Source of the DNA: JANPPS01 sp965246925
Lineage (GTDB): Bacteria > Pseudomonadota > Alphaproteobacteria > Acetobacterales > Acetobacteraceae
Assembly: GCA_965246925.1 (NCBI GenBank)
Contig: OZ251994.1
Coordinates: 2,418,001 to 2,482,000, forward strand
Length of the DNA stretch: 64,000 nt
Direction of reading: 5' to 3'
Shown in pieces: positions 44,402 to 52,035 of the stretch. The first letter of the stretch is position 1. Each line of letters starts with the position of its first letter. The notes below the pieces were generated by a model that was not told the DNA's origin, searched no databases, and saw nothing but the letters and a program-made list of their open reading frames with translations. The position numbers were made by a program, and so were the translations under genes.

Positions 44402-46387
44402 TCAACCGGCGGCCCGCGCCGGTAGTGGCTTGACGCAAACCCGGTCAATCCCGCCCGGCAGTGTTTCTACGAGGTCGGGATGGTCGTGGCACAGCTCCCA
44501 CACGCGGTGCGCTACCGCCCACCGCGCCACATAGCGTAGCAAACGGACGTATTGCGCCGATAGCTCGAAACTGGTCGGCACGTCCCGGATCGCGCCGAAC
44601 AGCAGCTGATTGCTGATCAGCCGCGGCCCGTTCGCGTTCGCGCCGTCGAAAAATAGGGGCACGCGCCGCTTCGGTTCAGGTTCTCCCAAGGTCCGGTCCC
44701 CCACGACCGCGTCGAGTTCCGGGCAATCCGGGGTCGAGCAAAACCCGGGTGCTACCGTCGGCAGGTCGATCTGGCGCGTGATGTTGTCATGCAGCACGCC
44801 CTTCAGCGCATCACACCGCCGCCGCTCCGTGCTGCCGTTTGCAGTGTTCAAGATAATCTCCTTACTGCGAGCGGAGGGGCCAGCTTCGCTGCCGTCCCCG
44901 GCTATTCTGCCCGGGCACGACATATACAGCGCCGCCTCGAGGTCGATATCGACGTATTGGTGCCGGCCGGGCGCGATGAACGGGTTTTCCGGCGTGACCC
45001 GGCCCGCCTCTGCCCGGCTGATTTCCTCGACCAAGCTGCGCAATTCCATTTTTCGCAGTTCGCCCGATGCCGCCATGATCAGGTCCACGCTGTCCGACGT
45101 GCCACTCAGCCGCACCAGTGCGAGATAGCTGTCCCAACTCCGCGGCTTCGGATCGAGCGGCGACACACCGGACGTGCGCAGCAAGCTCGAATTGATGCCC
45201 AAGATCAGCGTGGCCCGTGGCTTGACCGGCTGCCGGTCGCCACACTCCCGTTGCCGGATAATTTCCGTCCATACTGTGCGCCGGGCGTTGCGGCCGAACT
45301 GGCACTCCATGAACCAGCGCAGCTCGGTCACGCCAAAATTGTCGTGCACGCCGCCGTCGTAGAGTGAGACGTAGCTGGGTGGCCGCATCTCGCCGTCGCC
45401 TGCCAGAGCACGGAGATCTTCCTCCCGGAACACCCGCAAGGACGGACGGTCGATCAAGAGTGGAAATGCAGCCGAAGCCGTGATCGCGTCGCGCAGAGGA
45501 TAGGTGTCAAGCCGTGACAGCATTCGCCAAAAATACTGCTGCGTGAACGAGAAATGCAGCGCGTCGTCATCCGACAACGGCCGCCTCGCATTTTCGGGGA
45601 TCGATGCATCCTGATCCAGGGCCGCCCGGTCCCGGGTCGTGTTGGTGGCGTTCAGAATGAGGTTCGGCCGTTGCGGGTTCAAATCGGCAAAGCGCAGCCG
45701 CCGCTCCGGCTCGCGCAACAGCCGGCTACCGATCGTTTCAGCCAGCGAGTCAGCGGAGTCACGATGGGTGTAACCATTTTCGGCAAGCGACCATGGCAGC
45801 AGCCGCCGCCCCATGAACGACCAGAGATAGTTGGCCTCGAGCCGGGCGCTGATGTCCTTATACTCCCAACGGGGCCGGACCCAGTCCGGCGGGCTGGTGC
45901 ACGGAGCCTTGTCGGCCGGGTCGCAGCTCAGCGCATACAGCGCCGCCGTGAACGAACCGCCCGACACGCTCGAAACCACGTCGATGTTTTGCGTCAACCC
46001 GTAGCGCTCGAGCTCGAACAACACTTCTGCGGCATACACTGCCGATTTGTTGCCGCCTCCGGTGATGGCCGCGGCTACGAACGTCGATTTCGCCGGGGCT
46101 GCGCACCGGCCGAGCGCAAGCCAGTCGCCCTGCCGCCCTACCGCACTATGTTGCCCGGCACGCCACGCGCGGTAAGCTACGCGGCACTGTGGCGGGATGC
46201 GCCAAGGAATGTCAGACGATGCGATGCTGTCCCCTGCGGCACCTGGCTGGAACTGCCGATTCTCGACCGTTAACGCGTCGTTCTGATAGGCATAATTCGC
46301 TTTGTCAGCCGCGACATGCATCCCATCCGGCCTTCCGGCGCACCCGGCTAAGGCCATCGCCAAGCCGAACCAAGCTGAACGAATCAT
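44402..46387 (-). CDS. Patatin-like phospholipase lipoprotein
   Basis: This 661-residue protein starts at ATG 46387 behind GGGAG, with a lipobox (MIRSAWFGLAMALAGC). The patatin core has the oxyanion-hole glycine stretch ITGGGNKSAV, the serine nucleophile elbow SSVSGGSFTAALYAL (S-V-S-G-G) and the catalytic Asp in YDGGVHDNFGV. It probably hydrolyses lipids at the inner or outer membrane. It is much longer than typical bacterial patatins (about 300 residues); the C-terminal half, rich in charged segments, is unassigned. It diverges from an M48 lipoprotein. Confidence 0.83.
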   Translation of the reverse strand: MIRSAWFGLAMALAGCAGRPDGMHVAADKANYAYQNDALTVENRQFQPGAAGDSIASSDIPWRIPPQCRVAYRAWRAGQHSAVGRQGDWLALGRCAAPAKSTFVAAAITGGGNKSAVYAAEVLFELERYGLTQNIDVVSSVSGGSFTAALYALSCDPADKAPCTSPPDWVRPRWEYKDISARLEANYLWSFMGRRLLPWSLAENGYTHRDSADSLAETIGSRLLREPERRLRFADLNPQRPNLILNATNTTRDRAALDQDASIPENARRPLSDDDALHFSFTQQYFWRMLSRLDTYPLRDAITASAAFPLLIDRPSLRVFREEDLRALAGDGEMRPPSYVSLYDGGVHDNFGVTELRWFMECQFGRNARRTVWTEIIRQRECGDRQPVKPRATLILGINSSLLRTSGVSPLDPKPRSWDSYLALVRLSGTSDSVDLIMAASGELRKMELRSLVEEISRAEAGRVTPENPFIAPGRHQYVDIDLEAALYMSCPGRIAGDGSEAGPSARSKEIILNTANGSTERRRCDALKGVLHDNITRQIDLPTVAPGFCSTPDCPELDAVVGDRTLGEPEPKRRVPLFFDGANANGPRLISNQLLFGAIRDVPTSFELSAQYVRLLRYVARWAVAHRVWELCHDHPDLVETLPGGIDRVCVKPLPARAAG

Positions 46388-46612
46388 GGGCCGCTCCCTG
46401 AGTAGGGCGACCCGGCCAGTGTCGGCCAGTTCGCGCTTGAGTCCCATTGTAGCGTAAGTCGTAACGTTTTGGTAGCATCATAAATCCGCTGTCGGGGTTG
46501 TGCCTGCATGGGCGGGTGGCCCGGTTTGCCGCGCGCGCTTGTTTCAGGGGTTGACGAGGCAGGCCAACCTCCGCAAGCGTGCGAGGCCTGCAATAATGGG
46601 GAGGGCGAAACA

Positions 46613-47389
46613 GTGCGGATACAGTCTTTGGGTGTGGTTCTGCTGGCGGGAAGTATGCTGGCCGGGTGCGGTAGCGTGCAGAACATGAACGCCGGTGCAT
46701 TGATGGATGCGGGCGGCAGCTTGATGAAGAGTGCCACACTCAGCGATGCGGACGTGGTAGCGCAGGCCAACGACGCGTGCATGGCGAGCGACCGGCAGAA
46801 CCGGCTGGCGCCGCTCGGTAGCGCGTATCAGCGCCGGCTGAACTCGGTCGTGCGGCCGATGCCGGCGAGCATCAACAACAGGACGCCCAATTACCGCGTC
46901 TATCAGACCTCCAGCATTAACGCCTGGGCCATGCCGAACGGTTGTATCCGCGTTTATAGCGCATTGATGGACAAGATGAATGATGACGAGTTGCGCGGCG
47001 TGATCGGACACGAGATCGGCCACGTGGCGCTGGGTCATACCAAGGCACGAATGCAGGTGGCGTCGGCCACGCTCGGCGTGCGCCAGCTTGGGGCATCCAG
47101 CGGTAACGGCATGGTCAGTGGGCTATCTCAAGGCCAGGCCGGCGACCTCGCGGAAAAGATCATCGGTGCGCAGTTCTCGCAGTCGCAAGAGAGCGAGGCG
47201 GACGATTACTCATACGATCTGCTGAAGGGGCGTGGCCAGAACACGCGCGGCTTGAAGACGGCATTCGACAAGCTGGCGAGCCTGGAAGCGGCGGGCGGTG
47301 CGCCGGCTGGCGCGTCGTTGTTTGCGTCTCACCCGCCCTCCGCCGAGCGGTCGGCGCACATTCAGCAGCGGATTGATAGCGGGAGGTAA
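46613..47389 (+). CDS. M48 family metalloprotease lipoprotein (LoiP/YggG-like)
   Basis: This 258-residue protein starts at GTG 46613 with GGGGAGGG upstream. It has a lipobox (LLAGSMLAGC), the zinc motif HEIGH in DDELRGVIGHEIGHVALGHTKAR, and the downstream zinc ligand Glu in QESEADDYSYDLL. AWAMPNGCIRVYSALMD precedes the catalytic helix, as in YggG/LoiP. It is a predicted outer-membrane-associated protease for envelope quality control. A palindromic repeat follows it. Confidence 0.9.
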   Translation: MRIQSLGVVLLAGSMLAGCGSVQNMNAGALMDAGGSLMKSATLSDADVVAQANDACMASDRQNRLAPLGSAYQRRLNSVVRPMPASINNRTPNYRVYQTSSINAWAMPNGCIRVYSALMDKMNDDELRGVIGHEIGHVALGHTKARMQVASATLGVRQLGASSGNGMVSGLSQGQAGDLAEKIIGAQFSQSQESEADDYSYDLLKGRGQNTRGLKTAFDKLASLEAAGGAPAGASLFASHPPSAERSAHIQQRIDSGR

Positions 47390-47468
47390 AGAGGCGGCCG
47401 ATCGACGGGTGAGGGTGGAGACGCAAGCATTTGAGGGTCTGTTTTGCTTGCCCAAACCCTCACCCCGG

Positions 47469-47492
47469 CCCTCTCCCGCCAGCGGGAGAGGG
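47469..47492. repeat. Palindromic repeat, 11-bp perfect arms (family A, copy 2), intergenic
   Basis: CCCTCTCCCGC (47469-47479) and GCGGGAGAGGG (47482-47492) are perfect complements with a CA loop. It lies between the convergent M48 and glycosyltransferase genes. It is preceded by CCCTCACCCCGG, a sequence often flanking such palindromes. It may double as a terminator. Confidence 0.8.
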
Positions 47493-47519
47493 AGCGGTTC
47501 TGTCCCGGCAAGGGTTCGA

Positions 47520-48560
47520 TCAAAACACCAGACTGACCGGCCCTTGCTCCCGGATATCGGAGACGGGGCGGTGTTCGTGGTAGCCGTTGTACAAATAGTG
47601 GATCAGGCCGTTGGTACCGATCGCAGCGACGTCGATGTTGTCTCGCAGGTAGGCGGCCGCGTCGAACAGCAGTGTCCGTGCTGGCGCCACGGTATCGGCC
47701 GGCAAGCGTATTGTAAGCGCCGGCCCGAGCGTCGCCTCGAGCGGCTGGGGCGGTGCCGTAAATAGCTCCGATTGAAAGCCGAATGCCGTGAGGATCGCGG
47801 ACAGGCCGGCAAAGCCGAAGATCATCTCCGTGTCGAACTGGCGTAGATACTCGGCCTCGCTTTGCCGGAAATAGCGCACCAGGTGCTCGCAGGGGCCATG
47901 GAAGGCGAGGATGGCGTCCAGATCGTTGATGTCCACATGCGGACGCAGCTTGCGCTTGGCGTGCTCGATCACCACCGGATACGGCTTGTGTTGGTAATGC
48001 AGGTGCGTGAGCCGCGTGGCGGATGTCGCGTCCGACTTCAGGGAGGTCGCGACGTGAAACCCGTGATCGAGCATGCCGATCGTGCGGGCGGCAAAAAAAT
48101 TCTTGAGCCCCCGGCTGGGCCAGAACCACCCGGGATGACCGGGCACGTTGTAATTCGTGGTCTCGACCGACAGGACGTCCTCGCAGCCTGCCAAAGTATC
48201 GAGGTAGTCATGGATCGCTGATCGGTTCGTAGTGAGGCCTGTTTCGGTGAAGAGCGCCAGGAACTCGTCACAGTCGAGTGGAATGGCGAAGTCGTAGTCG
48301 GCCGTATGGTCCCAGGTTTTAATGCAGGAGGTGAAATAGTCGCCCTTGGCCAGCCAATCCTGCTCCTCGGTATAGCGGCGCACGATCGTCACACCGGCGG
48401 CTTCGAACCGGTTCAGGACTTCGTGCACGGCCGGAAGGTTGGAGCCGTTATCGAATATCGTCAGATTTTCGAAGCCGAAAAGGTAGCCGTGGTGGATGAG
48501 CCACGGCTCCAGGACGAGGTCCTCGTCCTTTTGCATCATGATGCATTTTACCCGCGCCAT
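47520..48560 (-). CDS. Glycosyltransferase family 2-like protein
   Basis: This 346-residue protein begins MARVKCIMMQKDEDLVLEPWLIHHGYLFG, the pattern of the Glyco_tranf_2_4 family. FENLTIFDNGSNL and the metal/donor DxD in FAIPLDCDEFLALF follow. There is no membrane segment, so it is a cytoplasmic or peripheral transferase. The acceptor is unknown. It lies 30 bases downstream of a transglutaminase gene on the same strand. Confidence 0.8.
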   Translation of the reverse strand: MARVKCIMMQKDEDLVLEPWLIHHGYLFGFENLTIFDNGSNLPAVHEVLNRFEAAGVTIVRRYTEEQDWLAKGDYFTSCIKTWDHTADYDFAIPLDCDEFLALFTETGLTTNRSAIHDYLDTLAGCEDVLSVETTNYNVPGHPGWFWPSRGLKNFFAARTIGMLDHGFHVATSLKSDATSATRLTHLHYQHKPYPVVIEHAKRKLRPHVDINDLDAILAFHGPCEHLVRYFRQSEAEYLRQFDTEMIFGFAGLSAILTAFGFQSELFTAPPQPLEATLGPALTIRLPADTVAPARTLLFDAAAYLRDNIDVAAIGTNGLIHYLYNGYHEHRPVSDIREQGPVSLVF

Positions 48561-48590
48561 ACCGTCACCCGGCCTGATTTGCGGCGGACG

Positions 48591-49406
48591 CTAGACCTCG
48601 TCGGCAACCACATCAAATTTCGCGAGCCAGGCCGGGCCGAAATTGGTGACCAGCGCCACGTCCGTCGCGTCCCGCCCGCGCGCCATGAGCACGCGCCCGA
48701 TGCGGGGAAAGTTGTGCCGGGCATCGAACGTGAACCATCGAGGGCCCTCCGGCGTCTCGAGGAACGCCTCGAACCAGGCAGAGAAATCCATGGGCGCATC
48801 TACGGGGGGCACGCCGAAATCGCCCAGGTAGCCCGTGCAATACCGGGCGGGAATGTTCATGCAACGGCAGAAAGATACCGCCAGATGCGCGAAGTCCCGG
48901 CAGACCCCCTGCCGCTCGTCATAGGCATTGAAGGCCGTCTTGTTGGGCCGTGCGTGCTGATAGCCGAAGGTGATGCGCTCGTGAACGAAGTCACAGATGG
49001 CCTGGACCCGGGCCCAGCCCGGCTCCACGGTGCCGAATAGCGACCAGGCGATGTCATGCAGCAGGTCGGTATCGCAGTAGCGGCTGCCAAGCAGATACAC
49101 CAGCGTGCCGGTCGGTAGCTTATCCACCGTGATCTGCTTGGCCTCGGGCGCCACGCGGTCGGGCTGGCCGTCATCCTCGACATCGAACCGGGTGGACATC
49201 GTGAGCGTGCCCGGTGGTGCCACGATGCGGTGGCAGATGTTGCCGAAATCATCCCGGTATTGATGCACGTCGATCGCCGGGTCGAAGCGGAGCTGTTGCG
49301 GGGTCAGAAGGTCGCGTTCACGCGAGGGGTGCAGGCTGAGGCAGAGCAGCATCGGCACGGGCTGCGACAGATTGTAACTGATGGTGAATCCGGCACGGAT
49401 GCGCAT
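48591..49406 (-). CDS. Transglutaminase-like protein (Cys-His-Asp), first of a pair
   Basis: This 271-residue protein starts at ATG 49406 with AGGAG upstream. It carries an N-terminal beta region, then the transglutaminase-like core GVCRDFAHLAVSFCRCMNIPARYCTGYLGDFG (catalytic Cys) and WFEAFLETPEGPRWFTFDARHN (His and Asp). Bacterial members are usually proteases or amide-cleaving enzymes rather than cross-linkers. The second copy lies 54 bases upstream on the same strand. Confidence 0.87.
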   Translation of the reverse strand: MRIRAGFTISYNLSQPVPMLLCLSLHPSRERDLLTPQQLRFDPAIDVHQYRDDFGNICHRIVAPPGTLTMSTRFDVEDDGQPDRVAPEAKQITVDKLPTGTLVYLLGSRYCDTDLLHDIAWSLFGTVEPGWARVQAICDFVHERITFGYQHARPNKTAFNAYDERQGVCRDFAHLAVSFCRCMNIPARYCTGYLGDFGVPPVDAPMDFSAWFEAFLETPEGPRWFTFDARHNFPRIGRVLMARGRDATDVALVTNFGPAWLAKFDVVADEV

Positions 49407-49460
49407 CGGCGTACTCCTGGTTTCGTCAAAATCAACGCAGTGCAGCATGATTAGATTTGA

Positions 49461-50345
49461 TTATTCGGCCGATGTCACGCTGACGCTCACGTCCATGCCC
49501 AAGCAGTCCGCGGCCGCCCCGGTCCAGGAGCCGGATAGGGGCACCGCCTGTTGCGGGTCCCGCGTGACGCAGACGCGGATCAGGTCCCGGCTGCCGATGA
49601 TGCTGTTTGTCGGGTCGTATTCGAGCCATCCGGCGCCGGGCACATAGACCTGGACCCAGGCATGGGTGTTGCCGCCGCCCCGGTGGGCGCGGGCGCTGTT
49701 CTCCCGTTCCGGCACGTAGATGTAGCCGCTCACGAAGCGGGCGGCGAAGCCTAGGCAGCGGACGGCCTCCATCATGAGTACGGCGAAGTCGCGGCAGGTT
49801 CCGGTGCCGATGCGCAGCGTCTCGGACGGGGTTTGGATGCCCGAGGTATGCCGCGCCTTATACGTGAACTGCCGCCGGATGGCGCGGGTGATGGCCTCCA
49901 ACAGCTCGAGCGTCTGGGTTCGCCCGTCGGTGCGGAGGAACCGCCTTGCCCATTGGTCAAGGGCGTGGCCAGGGTCTGGATAGAGCCGCTCGATCAAGCG
50001 AAGCAGATCGGGCATTTCCTCGGCATCATAGCTGAATGGCGTAGTGCGAGCGTAGGGCTCGACCCAAGTATCCAGCGCCGAGGCCGGCGTGGTGTGGCCG
50101 ATGCGGAGCGTGTTGGTGATCAGCAGCTCTCGCGCCCGCGTCTCGAACCGGGCGACGGCGACGTTGTTGCCGAAAACGTCCAGTAGCCAATGCAACTGCG
50201 CTGGCGCCGGGGAAATCTCGAGCCTGGCCTCGATTTGCCGCTGATCCTGGCTGTCCCGCGGGCGCATCATCATCCGGTGTTCACCGAACATTACGGGCTT
50301 GCGGTACCGGTAACGGGTCTGGTGCGTGACGGTCAGGATCGGCAT
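49461..50345 (-). CDS. Transglutaminase-like protein with bact_transglu_N domain, second of a pair
   Basis: This 294-residue protein begins MPILTVTHQTRYRYRKPVMFGEHRMMMRPRDS, the typical bacterial transglutaminase N-terminal domain. The core GTGTCRDFAVLMMEAVRCLGFAARFVSGYIY (Cys), NTHAWVQVYVPGAGWLEYDPTN (His, Asp) follows. It is only distantly like its neighbour, so the pair is not a recent duplication. Confidence 0.88.
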   Translation of the reverse strand: MPILTVTHQTRYRYRKPVMFGEHRMMMRPRDSQDQRQIEARLEISPAPAQLHWLLDVFGNNVAVARFETRARELLITNTLRIGHTTPASALDTWVEPYARTTPFSYDAEEMPDLLRLIERLYPDPGHALDQWARRFLRTDGRTQTLELLEAITRAIRRQFTYKARHTSGIQTPSETLRIGTGTCRDFAVLMMEAVRCLGFAARFVSGYIYVPERENSARAHRGGGNTHAWVQVYVPGAGWLEYDPTNSIIGSRDLIRVCVTRDPQQAVPLSGSWTGAAADCLGMDVSVSVTSAE

Positions 50346-50395
50346 CGGTATGCCAAGCTGGCGGGAGAGGGAGGACGCATCCCCCCTCAACCGTC

Positions 50396-50581
50396 TTAGC
50401 TCAGCTGAGGTTCCCGGACGAGGCGTAGCTCGCCCGAGGCGGCGTGCTTGATGTGATACTGATAGTCGCGGCCATCCTTCGGCAACTGGCGCACGACGGT
50501 GTAGGTGCCGCGCTCGGCCGCGATTTCGCCCGGACCGGGGAAGTATTGAACGGTTTGACCGACCGCGAAGGCGTGACTCAC
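50396..50581 (-). CDS. Small conserved hypothetical protein (61 residues)
   Basis: This soluble 61-residue protein reads MSHAFAVGQTVQYFPGPGEIA, then GTYTVVRQLPKDGRDYQYHIKH and SGELRLVREPQLS. The layout is a small SH3-like/KOW-like barrel common in alphaproteobacteria. The start is GTG 50581. It is sandwiched between the second transglutaminase and the HU gene on the same strand. No function is known to me. Confidence 0.7.
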   Translation of the reverse strand: MSHAFAVGQTVQYFPGPGEIAAERGTYTVVRQLPKDGRDYQYHIKHAASGELRLVREPQLS

Positions 50582-50591
50582 GCTGTGCCGC

Positions 50592-50921
50592 TCACTTCTT
50601 CGGCTTGGCGGCGGCCTTGGGCGCGGCTTTCGGGGCCTCTTTCACCACCACGTTCAGGGCGTCCTTGACCTGCTTGGCCGGCGCGAAGCCCAGCTTCTTG
50701 GACGCGGCGATCTGGATCGTCTCGCCAGTGGCGGGGTTGCGGCCCTGGCGCGCGTCACGGCTCGTGACCTTGAACTTGCCAAAGCCGGGGACAGACACTT
50801 CTTCACCCTTGCTGGCGGCGTCCACGATGGCGGCGAACACGGCGTCCACCACTTGTTTGGCCTGCGATTTGTTCATGGCATGGCCGGTTGCGATGTGATC
50901 GGCGAGTTCAGCAGTGTTCAT
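50592..50921 (-). CDS. HU-family DNA-binding protein with Lys/Ala/Pro tail
   Basis: This 109-residue protein starts MNTAELADHIATGHAMNKSQAKQVVDAVFAAIVDAASKGEEVSVPGFGKF. It has the HU DNA-binding arm signature GRNPATGETIQIAASKKLGF and a C-terminal Lys-Ala-Pro-rich extension (EAPKAAPKAAAKPKK) that could bind DNA nonspecifically. HU proteins bend and compact the nucleoid. The frame continues upstream, but ATG 50921 fits the family. Confidence 0.93.
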   Translation of the reverse strand: MNTAELADHIATGHAMNKSQAKQVVDAVFAAIVDAASKGEEVSVPGFGKFKVTSRDARQGRNPATGETIQIAASKKLGFAPAKQVKDALNVVVKEAPKAAPKAAAKPKK

Positions 50922-51040
50922 GTTTCGAGTCCCGTTGATGTTTTGGCCCTTTGCCGTAGCAACTTGCTTTACAATTGTCACGGAGCTTCGGTGCGGTCGT
51001 GTGACCGTGGCGCACCATTGCGGCCGTTTGGAGACCCAAG

Positions 51041-51868
51041 ATGCTCGATTCCATGCTCAGTCCGACCCTGCCGCCGGCGGCGCATCCTACCCTGGCCCAG
51101 CGTTGGGTGCGGGGCGGGACTATGACCGAATCGCCACGCACCGTGCCGGAGGAGACGGCTATCGCGTTCTCCTATAACCGCATCGGCTACGCCGTCATGA
51201 TGGGCACGCCCACCAGCCTCGAGCGGTTTGGCCTAGGGTTTAGCCTGACTGAGCGGCTTATAACCGGCGCTAGTGAAATCGAGGAGCTCAGCCTCGTGCC
51301 CGTCCCGTCCGGGGTGGAGGTGCGGATGTGGATCGCCGCGCACCGGATGGACGCCATGCTCGCCCGGCGCCGTACCCTGGCCGGCCCCACCGGCTGCGGC
51401 CTCTGCGGGCTAGAGGCGCTGGATCAGGCGATGCGCGAGCCGCCCCGTGTGCCGGGCGGTCGGGCCATGACCGCCGGTGACATCCGGGACGCGGTTGCGA
51501 GCTTGGCGCCGGCGCAGACGCTCAATCACCAAACCCGCGCCGTGCACGCAGCCGGATTTTACCAGCCGGGACAGGGGTTGCTGGCGCTCGAGGAGGACGT
51601 GGGCCGGCACAATGCGCTGGATAAGCTGGCGGGCGCGCTGGCGGGTGCGGCCCATGACCCGGCGCAGGGCCTGATAGTCATGACGAGCCGGGTGTCGGTC
51701 GAATTGATCCAAAAGGCGGCCGTGATCGGCGTGCCGATGCTGGCCGCGGTCTCGGCGCCGACCGCGCTGGCCATCCGGGTGGCGGATGCGGCGGGGATCA
51801 CGGTGATCGGTATCGCCCGGGACGACTCGTTCGAGGTCTTCACCCATCCGCACCGGGTCACGGCATAA
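51041..51868 (+). CDS. fdhD: Formate dehydrogenase accessory sulfurtransferase FdhD
   Basis: This 275-residue protein has the FdhD layout: EETAIAFSYNRIGYAVMMGTPTSLERFGLGFSLTERLI, the CxxC loop GPTGCGLCGLEAL, EEDVGRHNALDKLAGAL, and VTSRVSVELIQKAAVIGVPMLAAVSAPT. It carries sulfur from IscS to the molybdenum cofactor of formate dehydrogenase. It diverges from HU and lies upstream of an oxalate/formate-type transporter. No fdh structural genes are in the window. Confidence 0.95.
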   Translation: MLDSMLSPTLPPAAHPTLAQRWVRGGTMTESPRTVPEETAIAFSYNRIGYAVMMGTPTSLERFGLGFSLTERLITGASEIEELSLVPVPSGVEVRMWIAAHRMDAMLARRRTLAGPTGCGLCGLEALDQAMREPPRVPGGRAMTAGDIRDAVASLAPAQTLNHQTRAVHAAGFYQPGQGLLALEEDVGRHNALDKLAGALAGAAHDPAQGLIVMTSRVSVELIQKAAVIGVPMLAAVSAPTALAIRVADAAGITVIGIARDDSFEVFTHPHRVTA

Positions 51869-51894
51869 CGGAGATTGGGGCAACAACCGGTCAC

Positions 51895-51930
51895 CCCTGG
51901 ATCGCCACGCCAAGCGGCTCGCGATGACGG
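51895..51930. repeat. Putative dispersed repeat 'CCTGGATCGCC...GCGATGACGG'
   Basis: ATCGC (51901-51905) and GCGAT (51921-51925) form a weak inverted pair inside CCTGGATCGCCACGCCAAGC / GGCTCGCGATGACGG. Such 'GGATTGCC...GCAATGACGG'-type segments recur between genes in many alphaproteobacteria. It lies in the 167-base gap between fdhD and the MFS transporter. Only one copy is visible here. Confidence 0.3.
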
Positions 51931-52035
51931 TGAAGCGGACCCGACCCTGACCGCTTTCTGAGTTTCGGCCTAACGCAGTGCTGGACAAGAATGAGACGGA
52001 CAGGTTACGGCGTGTCCAACAAGGGGAACGTTCAA

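Noticed and set aside
48591..50345. Recent tandem duplication of transglutaminase genes
   Set aside because: The two proteins share only the catalytic pattern and have different N-terminal domains.
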